Shown: positions 1-6,096, counted from the first letter of the stretch. The stretch: DNA of 6,206 bases from Acidobacteriota bacterium (GCA_027064265.1 JAMOQA010000548.1:1-6206), one strand, 5' to 3'. The notes: generated by a model not told the origin, from the sequence alone. A program made the numbers and translations.

Positions 1-1155
1 CTGCAGATCGGCCACCTGCTTCTCCGAGTACCCCATCGCCGGCAGGATCGCGCCGGTATCCGGGTACTTGCGGTAGGTCTCCTCGATGGTGTCCACGGCG
101 AAGGGCCGCGGGTCGACGATCTCGGCAACGCCCGCCGCCTTCGCGGCGACCACGCCGGCGCCCCAGGTCATGCCGCCGTGGGTCGTCGTCGGGCCGTCCT
201 CGATCACCAGGACCTTCCTGCCGGCGACCACCGCCGGGTCCTCGAGGGTCACCGGGGACTCGGCGAGGATCACCTGCGCGCCCGGGCGGAGCGCGAGCAG
301 GTTCTTCTTCACCGTCGCCACCTGCTCGGGAGTGGCGGAGTCGACCTTGTTGATCACGAAGACGTCGGCCTTCCGGGCGTTCGCCTCGCCGGGATGGTAC
401 TTCGTCTCGTGGCCCGGGCGGAGCGGGTCGGCCACCACGATGTGCACGTCCGGGACGTAGAACGGCAGGTCGTTGTTGCCCCCGTCCCAGACGATGACGT
501 CGGCCTCCTTCTCGGCCTCCCGCAGGATCTCCTCGTAGTCGACGCCCGCGTAGACGACGTTGCCGATCGCGATGTGGGGCTCGTACTCCTCCCGCTCCTC
601 GATCGTGCAGTCGTAGCGGTCCAGGTCCTCGAGGGTGGCGAACCGCTGGCACCGCTGGGCGACCAGGTCGCCGTAGGGCATCGGGTGGCGAATCGCGACG
701 ACCCGGAGCCCGGCGTCCCGCAGCAGGCGGCAGGCCTTGCGGGTGGTCTGGCTCTTGCCGCAACCGGTGCGGACCGCGCAGATCGAGACGACCGGCTTCG
801 TCGAGCGGAGCTCGGTGGCCTTCGGGCCCATCAGCCGGTAGTCGGCGCCGGCGGCGAGGGCGCGGCTGGCCAGGTGCATCACGTGCTCGTGGGAAACGTC
901 CGAGTAGGCGAAGACCACCTCGTCGACGTCGTGCTCGGCGATCAGCTTCTCGAGGTCGTCCTCGGCGAGGATCGGGATCCCCTCCGGGTAGCGCTCGCCC
1001 GCGAGGGCGGCCGGGTAGACCCGGCCATCGATGTCGGGGATCTGGGTCGCGGTGAAGGCGACGACGCGGACGGTCGGGTCGTTGCGGAAGGCGACGTTGA
1101 AGTCGTGGAAGTCTCGGCCGGCGGCGCCGGCGATGATCACCCTGCGCTCGGACAT
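1..1155 (-). CDS. Cyclic 2,3-diphosphoglycerate synthetase-like P-loop GTPase (COG2403-type), 3' end cut off by window
   Basis: The frame is open from an ATG at 1155-1153 to the window edge and gives 385 residues with no stop. The family usually runs to roughly 440-460, so perhaps 60-75 residues are missing. The N-terminus is Rossmann-like (RVIIAGAAGRDFHDFN, about 5-20). A P-loop follows at about 127-136 (AVRTGCGKSQ), in which the first Gly of the classical GxxxxGKS is Val. A Walker B-like strand sits near 219-226 (DVIVWDGG), and an NKVD motif at 269-272 fits guanine-nucleotide specificity. This combination is typical of predicted GTPases named after the methanogen enzyme that cyclises 2,3-diphosphoglycerate with ATP. 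In bacteria the substrate is unknown, so the name should be read as family membership only. No signal peptide or membrane segment is seen, so it is probably cytoplasmic. The start is fixed by a strong Shine-Dalgarno sequence. A terminator-like repeat upstream suggests its own transcript. The family call is firm; the reaction is not. Confidence -1.
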   Translation of the reverse strand, partial: MSERRVIIAGAAGRDFHDFNVAFRNDPTVRVVAFTATQIPDIDGRVYPAALAGERYPEGIPILAEDDLEKLIAEHDVDEVVFAYSDVSHEHVMHLASRALAAGADYRLMGPKATELRSTKPVVSICAVRTGCGKSQTTRKACRLLRDAGLRVVAIRHPMPYGDLVAQRCQRFATLEDLDRYDCTIEEREEYEPHIAIGNVVYAGVDYEEILREAEKEADVIVWDGGNNDLPFYVPDVHIVVADPLRPGHETKYHPGEANARKADVFVINKVDSATPEQVATVKKNLLALRPGAQVILAESPVTLEDPAVVAGRKVLVIEDGPTTTHGGMTWGAGVVAAKAAGVAEIVDPRPFAVDTIEETYRKYPDTGAILPAMGYSEKQVADLQ

Positions 1156-1160
1156 CCGTT

Positions 1161-1168
1161 CACCTCCC
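1161..1168 (-). promoter_or_regulatory. Strong ribosome binding site of the GTPase gene
   Basis: On the minus strand this reads GGGAGGTG, close to the consensus anti-16S complement, and ends 5 bases before the ATG at 1155. It decides the start of the GTPase gene and is the best Shine-Dalgarno sequence in the window. Its first base is also the last base of the palindrome at 1168-1183. Confidence -1.
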
Positions 1169-1183
1169 GGGGGCGCGCCCCCG
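1168..1183. repeat. Perfect 16-bp palindrome abutting the GTPase ribosome binding site
   Basis: CGGGGGCGCGCCCCCG is identical to its own reverse complement. It lies in the non-coding leader of the GTPase gene and shares one base with the Shine-Dalgarno sequence. It could be an operator for a dimeric repressor, or in RNA a short hairpin that hinders ribosome access. In DNA this GC-rich a palindrome of only C and G can also arise by chance. The palindrome is certain; a function is not. Confidence -1.
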
Positions 1184-1220
1184 TCACGTACGCGGTGGGG
1201 GAAGGAAAGCGGAAAGGATA

Positions 1221-1254
1221 CTCCCCCGGGCACGGGCGTTCCATCCCCGGGGAG
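1221..1254 (-). terminator. Possible terminator after the sigma-54 regulator gene
   Basis: Arms at 1221-1230 and 1245-1254 pair over 10 bases with one C-C mismatch around a 14-base loop. On the minus strand the hairpin begins 7 bases after the regulator's TGA and is followed by TATCCTTTCC and a pyrimidine-rich stretch. That fits a weak intrinsic terminator, although there is no continuous T run. The rest of the 106-base gap (1156-1261) holds only the palindrome, the ribosome binding site and no convincing promoter; TATCCT at 1215-1220 is a poor -10 with no -35 partner. Confidence -1.
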
Positions 1255-1261
1255 CCGGGAT

Positions 1262-2653
1262 TCAGAGCCGGTTTTCCAGCTCCTCCCGGGTGATCCCGAG
1301 GGCCGCGGCCGCCCGGTCCAGGTCTCCCCCCTCCTCCTCGATCGCGACGGAGACGCGGATCCGCTCGGCAGCCTCGGCGGCCCGGCGGACCGTCTCCTCG
1401 AGAGGAGCGTCCAGGGGCGCGAGCCGGGCGAGGGCCGCCCGGTCCGGATCGGCGATGCGGCTCTGCAGGGAAAGGGCCTCGGGACCGATCACGTCCGCGC
1501 CGGAGAGCACGGCCGCCCGTTCGAGCTCGTTCTCCAGCTCCCGGACGTTGCCGGGCCAGCGGTACCGGACCAGGCGGTCCATCGCCTCCGGGGAGAGGCG
1601 GAGCCCCGGGCGCTCGAGGCGGCGGGCGAGCCGCTCGAGGATCGCCCGGGCGAGGACGGGGATGTCCTCGGGGCGCTCCCGGAGGGCGGGCAGCTCCACC
1701 GGGACGACCGAGAGCCGGTAGTAGAGGTCCTCGCGGAACCGCTTCGCGGCAACCTCCTCCTTGAGCTCCCGGTTCGTGGCGGTGACCACCCGGATGTCCG
1801 CCTTCCGGGTCCGGGTGCCCCCGATCCGGTCGTAGGTGTGGTCCTGGAGGAGCCGCAGGATCTTGGCCTGGAGCTGGAGGGGCATCTCCCCGATCTCGTC
1901 GAGAAAGAGGGTGCCCCCCTCCGCCGCCTCCACCTTGCCGATTGCCCGGGCGTTCGCCCCGGTGTAGGCCCCCTTCTCGTGCCCGAACAGCTCGTTCTCG
2001 AGGAGCGTCTCCGGGATGGCGGCGCAGTTGATCGCGACGAAGGGCTTCTTCCGCCGGGGCGAGAACGCGTGGAGCGCACGGGCGATCAGCTCCTTGCCGG
2101 TGCCGGACTCCCCGAGGATCAGCACGGTGGCGTCCGAGGCCGCGACCCGCTGGACCAGGTCGGCCACCTGGCGCATCCGGGGGGACGTCCCGATCATCTC
2201 GGGAACGCCGGGCCCCGGGGGGAACAGGCGGCCGGCCGCCATCGACCGGCGCCGCTCGAGGAGGGGCAGGAGGCGCTCCCGGGCGGCCTCTCCCTCGCGT
2301 TGAACGAAGATCACCTCGTTCACGCCGGCCCGCAGGGCGGCGGCGACCGCCGGCGCCTCGAGCCCGTCCCCGGCGAGGACGACGGGGAGTCCGGCAGCCT
2401 TCTCCCGCAGGGCGGCGAGCCGCTCCCGCAGGCCCTCGAGGAACGACCCGTCGTCCCCCGGAACGAGCACCAGGATCCCGGCGTCGACCAGGCGCCGGGC
2501 GCCCCCCTCCAGCTCTCCCGGCGAGAGCACCCGGACCTCGTCCTCGACGAGGGGCCGGAGGAACTCCTGGACGCGGGCGGCGTCGCCACCCGGCCAGCCG
2601 ACCAGGACCGCCGGCACGAACCTGCTCCCGGTGGCAGCGGACGAGGGGCTCAT
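1262..2653 (-). CDS. Sigma-54-dependent transcriptional activator (NtrC/PilR family) with degenerate receiver-like N-terminus
   Basis: This bacterial enhancer-binding protein should remodel sigma-54 RNA polymerase using ATP. I chose the ATG at 2653 (463 residues) because GGAG at 2661-2664 lies 7 bases upstream. The GTG at 2659 would add two residues but leaves only one base after GGAG. Residue numbers below count from the GTG; subtract 2 for the ATG. Residues about 15-135 look like a CheY-type alpha/beta fold. However, the acidic pair after strand 1 is replaced (AVLVGWPG), strand 3 ends LVLVPGDD with no clear phosphoacceptor Asp, and the strand-5 Lys is absent (VIFVQRE). The AAA+ domain spans about 154-390: Walker A GESGTGKE at 183, GAYTGA at 230 (a Tyr variant of GAFTGA), Walker B TLFLDEIGE at 250, arginine-finger region RFREDLYYRL at 307 and WPGNVREL at 368. 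A Fis-type helix-turn-helix follows (about 440-465) but stops at ENRL. The neighbours suggest control of pilin-type genes; that is inference. Confidence -1.
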   Translation of the reverse strand: MSPSSAATGSRFVPAVLVGWPGGDAARVQEFLRPLVEDEVRVLSPGELEGGARRLVDAGILVLVPGDDGSFLEGLRERLAALREKAAGLPVVLAGDGLEAPAVAAALRAGVNEVIFVQREGEAARERLLPLLERRRSMAAGRLFPPGPGVPEMIGTSPRMRQVADLVQRVAASDATVLILGESGTGKELIARALHAFSPRRKKPFVAINCAAIPETLLENELFGHEKGAYTGANARAIGKVEAAEGGTLFLDEIGEMPLQLQAKILRLLQDHTYDRIGGTRTRKADIRVVTATNRELKEEVAAKRFREDLYYRLSVVPVELPALRERPEDIPVLARAILERLARRLERPGLRLSPEAMDRLVRYRWPGNVRELENELERAAVLSGADVIGPEALSLQSRIADPDRAALARLAPLDAPLEETVRRAAEAAERIRVSVAIEEEGGDLDRAAAALGITREELENRL

Positions 2654-2660
2654 CGACACG

Positions 2661-2664
2661 CTCC
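2661..2664 (-). promoter_or_regulatory. Ribosome binding site that selects the ATG of the sigma-54 activator
   Basis: GGAG on the minus strand lies 7 bases before the ATG at 2653-2651 and only 1 base before the in-frame GTG at 2659-2657. The spacing favours the ATG. The site lies 3 bases downstream of the hairpin at 2668-2684. Confidence -1.
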
Positions 2665-2667
2665 GAG

Positions 2668-2684
2668 GCCGGGCGCGGCCCGGC
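2668..2684 (-). repeat. Perfect 7-bp inverted repeat just upstream of the activator's ribosome binding site
   Basis: GCCGGGC, a 3-base GCG loop and GCCCGGC form a strong hairpin in the 52-base gap between the coiled-coil gene and the regulator gene. No T run follows, so it is not a classical intrinsic terminator. It could stabilise or separate the two parts of the transcript, or shield the ribosome binding site. Chance in GC-rich DNA is a real alternative. Confidence -1.
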
Positions 2685-2705
2685 GGGGACCTTCTCGGAA
2701 AGAAC

Positions 2706-3389
2706 TCATCGGGCGCCCTGGGCCTTCAGCTTCGCGAGCTCCTCCCGGAGCTTCCTGAGACGGCTCTCCGCGGCGGCGAGGCGCTCGACGTTGCTCTTCG
2801 CCGCCGCGTCCTCCTGGCGGTCCGCCTGGTCCCGGGGGGGCATCCGGTAGAACGGGTTCCGGATCGCCAGGATCCGCCTCTCCAGGTGGGCGATCTCCTG
2901 CTCGAGCTGGCGGATCTTCTCCTGGCGTTCCCGCGCCGCCTCCTCGGCCTGCTTCCGCGCTTCCGCCTCCTTGCGCTGTTCCTCGATCAGTTTCTTCACC
3001 GGCTCGGGCATCGGGATGTTCGCCCCCGGGGGCGGAGGCGCGGGGCGGGAGCGGCCGAAGCGCCGCTCGAGGACGTCGTTGGTGATGAGGATCACTTTCT
3101 GGCCCGTCTTCGGATCGACGACCACCGGGTAGGGAACGTCCGCGATCGGGCGCGGGGGCGCCAGGTCGGCGAGCCGCTCCCGTGCGGCCTCTCCCTTGAG
3201 TTCGACCATCGAGCCGCCACTGCCCGCGGGCCGGGAAGCCTTCGCCCGGGGAGCCTCCTTCGCCGTGGCGCCCGCCGGGGTCTTCTTCGGGCTGGGCTCG
3301 AGGGGACGGTAGTTGCCCGCGACGGCCGGCGTCGCGGCAAGGGAGAGAACGAGCGTGAACAGGAGCGGCAGGAGGCGAGCGGGTCGCAT
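2706..3389 (-). CDS. Exported coiled-coil protein of unknown function, 227 residues
   Basis: I do not recognise the family. The N-terminus is a clear Sec signal peptide: MRPAR, a hydrophobic core at about 6-20 (LLPLLFTLVLSLAAT), and a likely signal peptidase I cut after AVA at 24. There is no lipobox Cys, so the product should be periplasmic or secreted. A low-complexity Pro/Ala/Lys linker (about 28-60) leads to a compact segment with the most fold-like sequence, VPYPVVVDPKTGQKVILI at 85-102. A Pro-rich stretch (115-130) comes next. Two charged helical, coiled-coil-like segments follow at about 131-177 and 198-224, broken by NPFYRMPPRDQ (178-188). The ATG at 3389 is supported by GGAG at 3395-3398 with 5-base spacing and by the signal peptide beginning exactly there. 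The longer open frame upstream is a shadow of the pilin-like gene. It lies between minor pilins and a sigma-54 regulator, so an accessory role at the envelope is plausible but unproven. Confidence -1.
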   Translation of the reverse strand: MRPARLLPLLFTLVLSLAATPAVAGNYRPLEPSPKKTPAGATAKEAPRAKASRPAGSGGSMVELKGEAARERLADLAPPRPIADVPYPVVVDPKTGQKVILITNDVLERRFGRSRPAPPPPGANIPMPEPVKKLIEEQRKEAEARKQAEEAARERQEKIRQLEQEIAHLERRILAIRNPFYRMPPRDQADRQEDAAAKSNVERLAAAESRLRKLREELAKLKAQGAR

Positions 3390-3394
3390 GGTGT

Positions 3395-3398
3395 CTCC
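3395..3398 (-). promoter_or_regulatory. Ribosome binding site of the exported coiled-coil protein
   Basis: GGAG on the minus strand sits 5 bases before the ATG at 3389-3387. It settles the start within a much longer open frame. Confidence -1.
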
Positions 3399-3420
3399 AG
3401 GGCGTGGACCTCCGCTCCTG

Positions 3421-3450
3421 AATATGACACCGCCAAGGGAGGTTCGTCCA
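3421..3450 (-). promoter_or_regulatory. Weak sigma-70-type promoter candidate ahead of the coiled-coil gene
   Basis: On the minus strand TGGACG (3450-3445, 4 of 6 to TTGACA) and CATATT (3426-3421, 4 of 6 to TATAAT) are separated by 18 bases. CATATT lies in TCATATTCA, the most AT-rich patch of an otherwise extremely GC-rich window, inside the 83-base gap between two genes. Initiation would fall about 25 bases before the ATG. I saw no -24/-12 sigma-54 element here. Read-through from the pilin genes remains equally possible. Confidence -1.
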
Positions 3451-3472
3451 GAAGAAGCGCTTCGCCCGCGTC

Positions 3473-5245
3473 TCAGGGAAGGGCGCGGAGCCCGACGACC
3501 AGCACCCGCGGCGCTCCCGGGATGCCGGGCCGGAGCGCCGGCGTGGCCCCGGCACCGGGGACGGCGACGATGCGCACGGCCCCGGCCGTCCCGTCCGCCT
3601 CGAGGGTCTCCGCCCGGACCTGCCCCGCGATCGCCAGGGGGCCCTCGAGGTGGAGGGCGTCCGCCACGGCGAGAACGCCGTCGAACCCGGCGGGACGGGG
3701 AACGCACGGCCGGGGTTCGACGAGGACGTGGCCGTCGGCCCAGCCGCCGGGCAGGAAGCCGGAACAGGAACCGTCCGGGTCCCGGAGGGAGAGCCGCGGG
3801 TCGCCGGCCCGGGCCGCCCGGTCCTCCCCCGCGGTGTCGGCGGGATCGGCCGGGGCCAGCGCTCCCGCCGGCACCGTCCGGCTTCCGCCCGTCGCTCGCA
3901 CCGGCCCCCCGCGGACCAGGACCGCGCCGGAGAGCCCGTCGAGGAGCAGCGGGAGCGGCCGCGACCTCCCCGGGGCCAGCTCGAGCCTGCGCAGCCCTCG
4001 CGTTGCCCGGAGCAGCTCGGCCAGGGGGCGCGAGGGGCCGGCGCCGTCGAGCAGGAATCGCCCGGAGTGGGCCGGATCCTCGACGAGGCGGGCCGTGCCC
4101 CGGACGCCCGCCGCCGCGAGCCTCCACCAGGAAACGGGGACCGGCCCGGGAAACGGCCGCACGGGGCACCCGAGCAGGAACCCGGAGCGATCGCGCCGGG
4201 TGGGGGGTGCGGGGGGCGTGCCCCGCGGACCGAAGGGCCAGGGAGCCCGGCACGGCCCGGATGGCGCGAACCTTCCGAGCCAGGCGCCACCGACGCGGGC
4301 CCGCCACCAGGGATCCGGCACCGGCCCCGGCAGGTCGCGCCAGGCAATCCAGTCGCCGACACCGTCCCCGTCCACGTCGTCGTCCGTGCCGTCCCCGTCC
4401 ATGTCGCGCCGAACGGGGAGATCCGGGCCGGCCCAGGGAATGCCCGCCGGCCAGCGGTCCTCGATGCCCGCGGGAGCGTCGAGGTCTCCCCCGACGATCG
4501 CCTCGCCCCGCTCCCACGCGACGTCCCCCGCGAGCCGCGCGTTCCCCCGCACGACCAGGGGACGGCGGAGCCCTTCCACGGGGACCAGCACCAGGTCACC
4601 GGCTACGCGCACCCGGACCGGGCGTCCGCCACCCGCGAACGGCGTCTCCGCCTCGACGAGGATCCGCCCGAGGACGGCCCGATCCGCGCCGGGCCGGGGG
4701 CCGCACAGCGCGACCCGGACCAGGCGGGAGCGGCCGCCGGGATCGAGCAGGCGGCTCCAGGCCAGGAGCCACGCCTCGGCCTCCCGACCGTCGGCAGCGG
4801 AGAGTTCCCAGTCGGGGCCGTCCGGCGTGCCGGCGAGACGGTCGCCGGGAGCGGGGCCGTCCGGGGGACGGAAGGGAACGGCCGGCGGATCCTTCCAGCG
4901 GACGTTCCACGGGGCCATGGCCTCCCGCCAGGGAATGCCCCGGCCGTCGCCGTCCGGGTCGACCCGGCGCCGGTCGCGGAACCCGAGGCCGGAGGGCGGC
5001 GCCCCGCGCAGGGCACCCCGCTCGGGCCCTTCGAACCAGCCCGCGACTCCCCGGGCGGCGGAGACCGCGAGGAGCAGCGCCTGCCGCCGGGCGAGGAGCC
5101 GGCGCTCGGCCCGGAGACCGGCCTCGGCGAGGAACCGGGCCGCGAGGGCCGCGGCCATCACGAGGGAGGCGACGACGAGGACGGCGACGAGCACGCCACC
5201 GTGCTCGCGGCACCGGGGAACGCACCGACCTCCCCGCTCCGTCAT
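3473..5245 (-). CDS. Large PilX/GspK-like minor pilin with DxDGDG calcium-binding-type repeat, 590 residues
   Basis: The N-terminus has a short basic leader (MTERGGRCVPRCREHGG) followed by one hydrophobic helix at about 18-38 (VLVAVLVVASLVMAAALAA). It then continues as a basic amphipathic helix to about residue 70, the usual layout of PilX_N/GspK proteins. Prepilin peptidase would cut at Gly16 or Gly17. Glu at +5 is absent, as is normal for GspK. The large exported domain contains DMDGDGTDDDVDGDGVGD at 281-298, tandem Asp-rich loops like thrombospondin type-3 or EF-hand sites. A single DPDGDGRG lies at 96-103. Known GspK structures bind calcium, so a metal-stabilised tip domain is plausible. 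At 590 residues it is longer than typical GspK (about 300-350) and much longer than PilX. The C-terminal half (about 380-590) is rich in short hydrophobic strands and has no fold I recognise. The ATG overlaps the previous TGA as ATGA with a weak ribosome site, implying translational coupling. Family assignment rests on the N-terminus and gene order. Confidence -1.
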   Translation of the reverse strand: MTERGGRCVPRCREHGGVLVAVLVVASLVMAAALAARFLAEAGLRAERRLLARRQALLLAVSAARGVAGWFEGPERGALRGAPPSGLGFRDRRRVDPDGDGRGIPWREAMAPWNVRWKDPPAVPFRPPDGPAPGDRLAGTPDGPDWELSAADGREAEAWLLAWSRLLDPGGRSRLVRVALCGPRPGADRAVLGRILVEAETPFAGGGRPVRVRVAGDLVLVPVEGLRRPLVVRGNARLAGDVAWERGEAIVGGDLDAPAGIEDRWPAGIPWAGPDLPVRRDMDGDGTDDDVDGDGVGDWIAWRDLPGPVPDPWWRARVGGAWLGRFAPSGPCRAPWPFGPRGTPPAPPTRRDRSGFLLGCPVRPFPGPVPVSWWRLAAAGVRGTARLVEDPAHSGRFLLDGAGPSRPLAELLRATRGLRRLELAPGRSRPLPLLLDGLSGAVLVRGGPVRATGGSRTVPAGALAPADPADTAGEDRAARAGDPRLSLRDPDGSCSGFLPGGWADGHVLVEPRPCVPRPAGFDGVLAVADALHLEGPLAIAGQVRAETLEADGTAGAVRIVAVPGAGATPALRPGIPGAPRVLVVGLRALP

Positions 5246-6096
5246 GGCCGCCACCCCGGGGGGCTCCCGGCCGGAACCTCGAGCGCCAGCGTCGTTCCGC
5301 CCCCCCGGCCGTCGTCGACGACGAGCTCCACCCGGACCCGGGCGACCCGCGCCCGGCAGGACCGGGAGGAAGGGGTGTCTTCTCCTCCGCACGGGGGGAC
5401 GACCCGGCCTCGCCGGTCCCGGGCAGTGACGCGGAACCCGGTCACCCGGTCGAGCAGGGGTTCGACGACCCGGAACCGGCCCGTGCCGGCCCGCCGGGCG
5501 TCGTGGACGAAGGTGACCCGGTAGAGGGTGCCGGGGGACGAGTCTTCGTCTCCCGCCGCGGGCCCGGCGTCGATCTCGTCGACCAGCCCGTCCCGCCGGG
5601 CCAGCAGGGTGCCGTCCGGCAACTCCACGCGATCGGGGGAGTCGAGGTCGGCCCGGAACCGGGCCCGGTGCCTGCCGCCGCCGCCGGCGTTGCGCCTGAG
5701 GAAGACGACGACCTCGTCGTTGGCCACCGGGACGACCGCCCCCGCCGGGTCCAGCCAGCGCTCGGGGTCGAGTGCGCGGGCGGGAAGGTCTCCGTCGCGG
5801 TCGCCGCGCACGCCGATCGCCCAGTCCTCCAGGAGCTCGATCGCTTCGTCGACTCCCCCCGGGGGAACCCCCGCACCGGCCCGGGCGATTTCCTCGGCCA
5901 CGCGGGAGAGGGCCGCCGCGCCCCCGAGCCGGGCCCCCGCACCCCCGGCGAGGCACGACTCGAGCCGAAGGAACCCGCGGGCGAGGGCGAGGGCCGCCAG
6001 CAGCGCGATGGAACCGGAGAGGAGCCCGACCAGCGCCCCCGCGAGGGTCGTGCCCCTCTCCCCTGCCCCGGTCGGCACCCCGTCCGCCTCCGCCAT
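5242..6096 (-). CDS. PilW/GspJ-like minor pilin (prepilin-type N-terminus), 284 residues
   Basis: A hydrophilic leader ends in GERG (12-15). It is followed by TTLAGALVGLLSGSIALLAA (16-35), a single hydrophobic helix typical of class III prepilins, so prepilin peptidase would cut after Gly15. Position +5 of the mature protein is Gly, not the nearly universal Glu. The globular part shows PilW/GspJ-like pieces in the expected order: NDEVVVFLRR at 126, TLYRVTFV at 190, PLLDRVTGFRVTARD at 213, and a final VRVELVVDD at 254. Length is in the PilW range (about 250-350). The ATG at 6096 overlaps the preceding gene's TGA (TGATG), and the gene ends in an ATGA overlap with the next, so translation is probably coupled. 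Its job would be part of the minor-pilin complex that starts pilus or pseudopilus assembly in the inner membrane. Whether the machine is a type IV pilus or a type II system cannot be told from this window. Confidence -1.
   Translation of the reverse strand: MAEADGVPTGAGERGTTLAGALVGLLSGSIALLAALALARGFLRLESCLAGGAGARLGGAAALSRVAEEIARAGAGVPPGGVDEAIELLEDWAIGVRGDRDGDLPARALDPERWLDPAGAVVPVANDEVVVFLRRNAGGGGRHRARFRADLDSPDRVELPDGTLLARRDGLVDEIDAGPAAGDEDSSPGTLYRVTFVHDARRAGTGRFRVVEPLLDRVTGFRVTARDRRGRVVPPCGGEDTPSSRSCRARVARVRVELVVDDGRGGGTTLALEVPAGSPPGWRP

Noticed and set aside
650..665. TGGCACCGCTGGGC on the plus strand resembling a sigma-54 promoter
   Set aside because: It lacks the TTGC box, sits inside the GTPase coding region and reads antisense.
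1229..1245. Possible -24/-12 element on the plus strand (GGCACGGGCGTTCC)
   Set aside because: It lacks the essential GC at -12, lies inside the terminator-like hairpin and points toward antisense DNA with no gene.
178..1293. 371-residue plus-strand open frame opposite the GTPase gene
   Set aside because: It is rich in Asp, Val, Arg and Leu with no motifs, and overlaps a gene with P-loop and NKxD motifs and a strong ribosome binding site on the other strand.
1489..2079. 196-residue minus-strand open frame inside the sigma-54 activator
   Set aside because: It is a Ser/Arg-rich out-of-frame shadow of the AAA+ domain, which has all its motifs in the other frame.
3454..3463. GAAGCGCTTC palindrome just after the PilX/GspK-like stop codon, considered as a terminator
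   Set aside because: There is no loop, only a 3-5 bp stem, and no T run. It is too weak to call.
3390..4517. Upstream extension of the coiled-coil gene frame (603-residue version)
   Set aside because: The extension is Arg/Gly/Pro low-complexity and runs out of frame across the PilX/GspK-like gene. The signal peptide and GGAG mark the true start at 3389.
2631..5429. 932-residue open frame on the plus strand
   Set aside because: It is antisense to three well-supported minus-strand genes. Its product is Pro/Arg/Ser/Gly-rich with no domain or signal, the usual shadow of GC-rich coding DNA.
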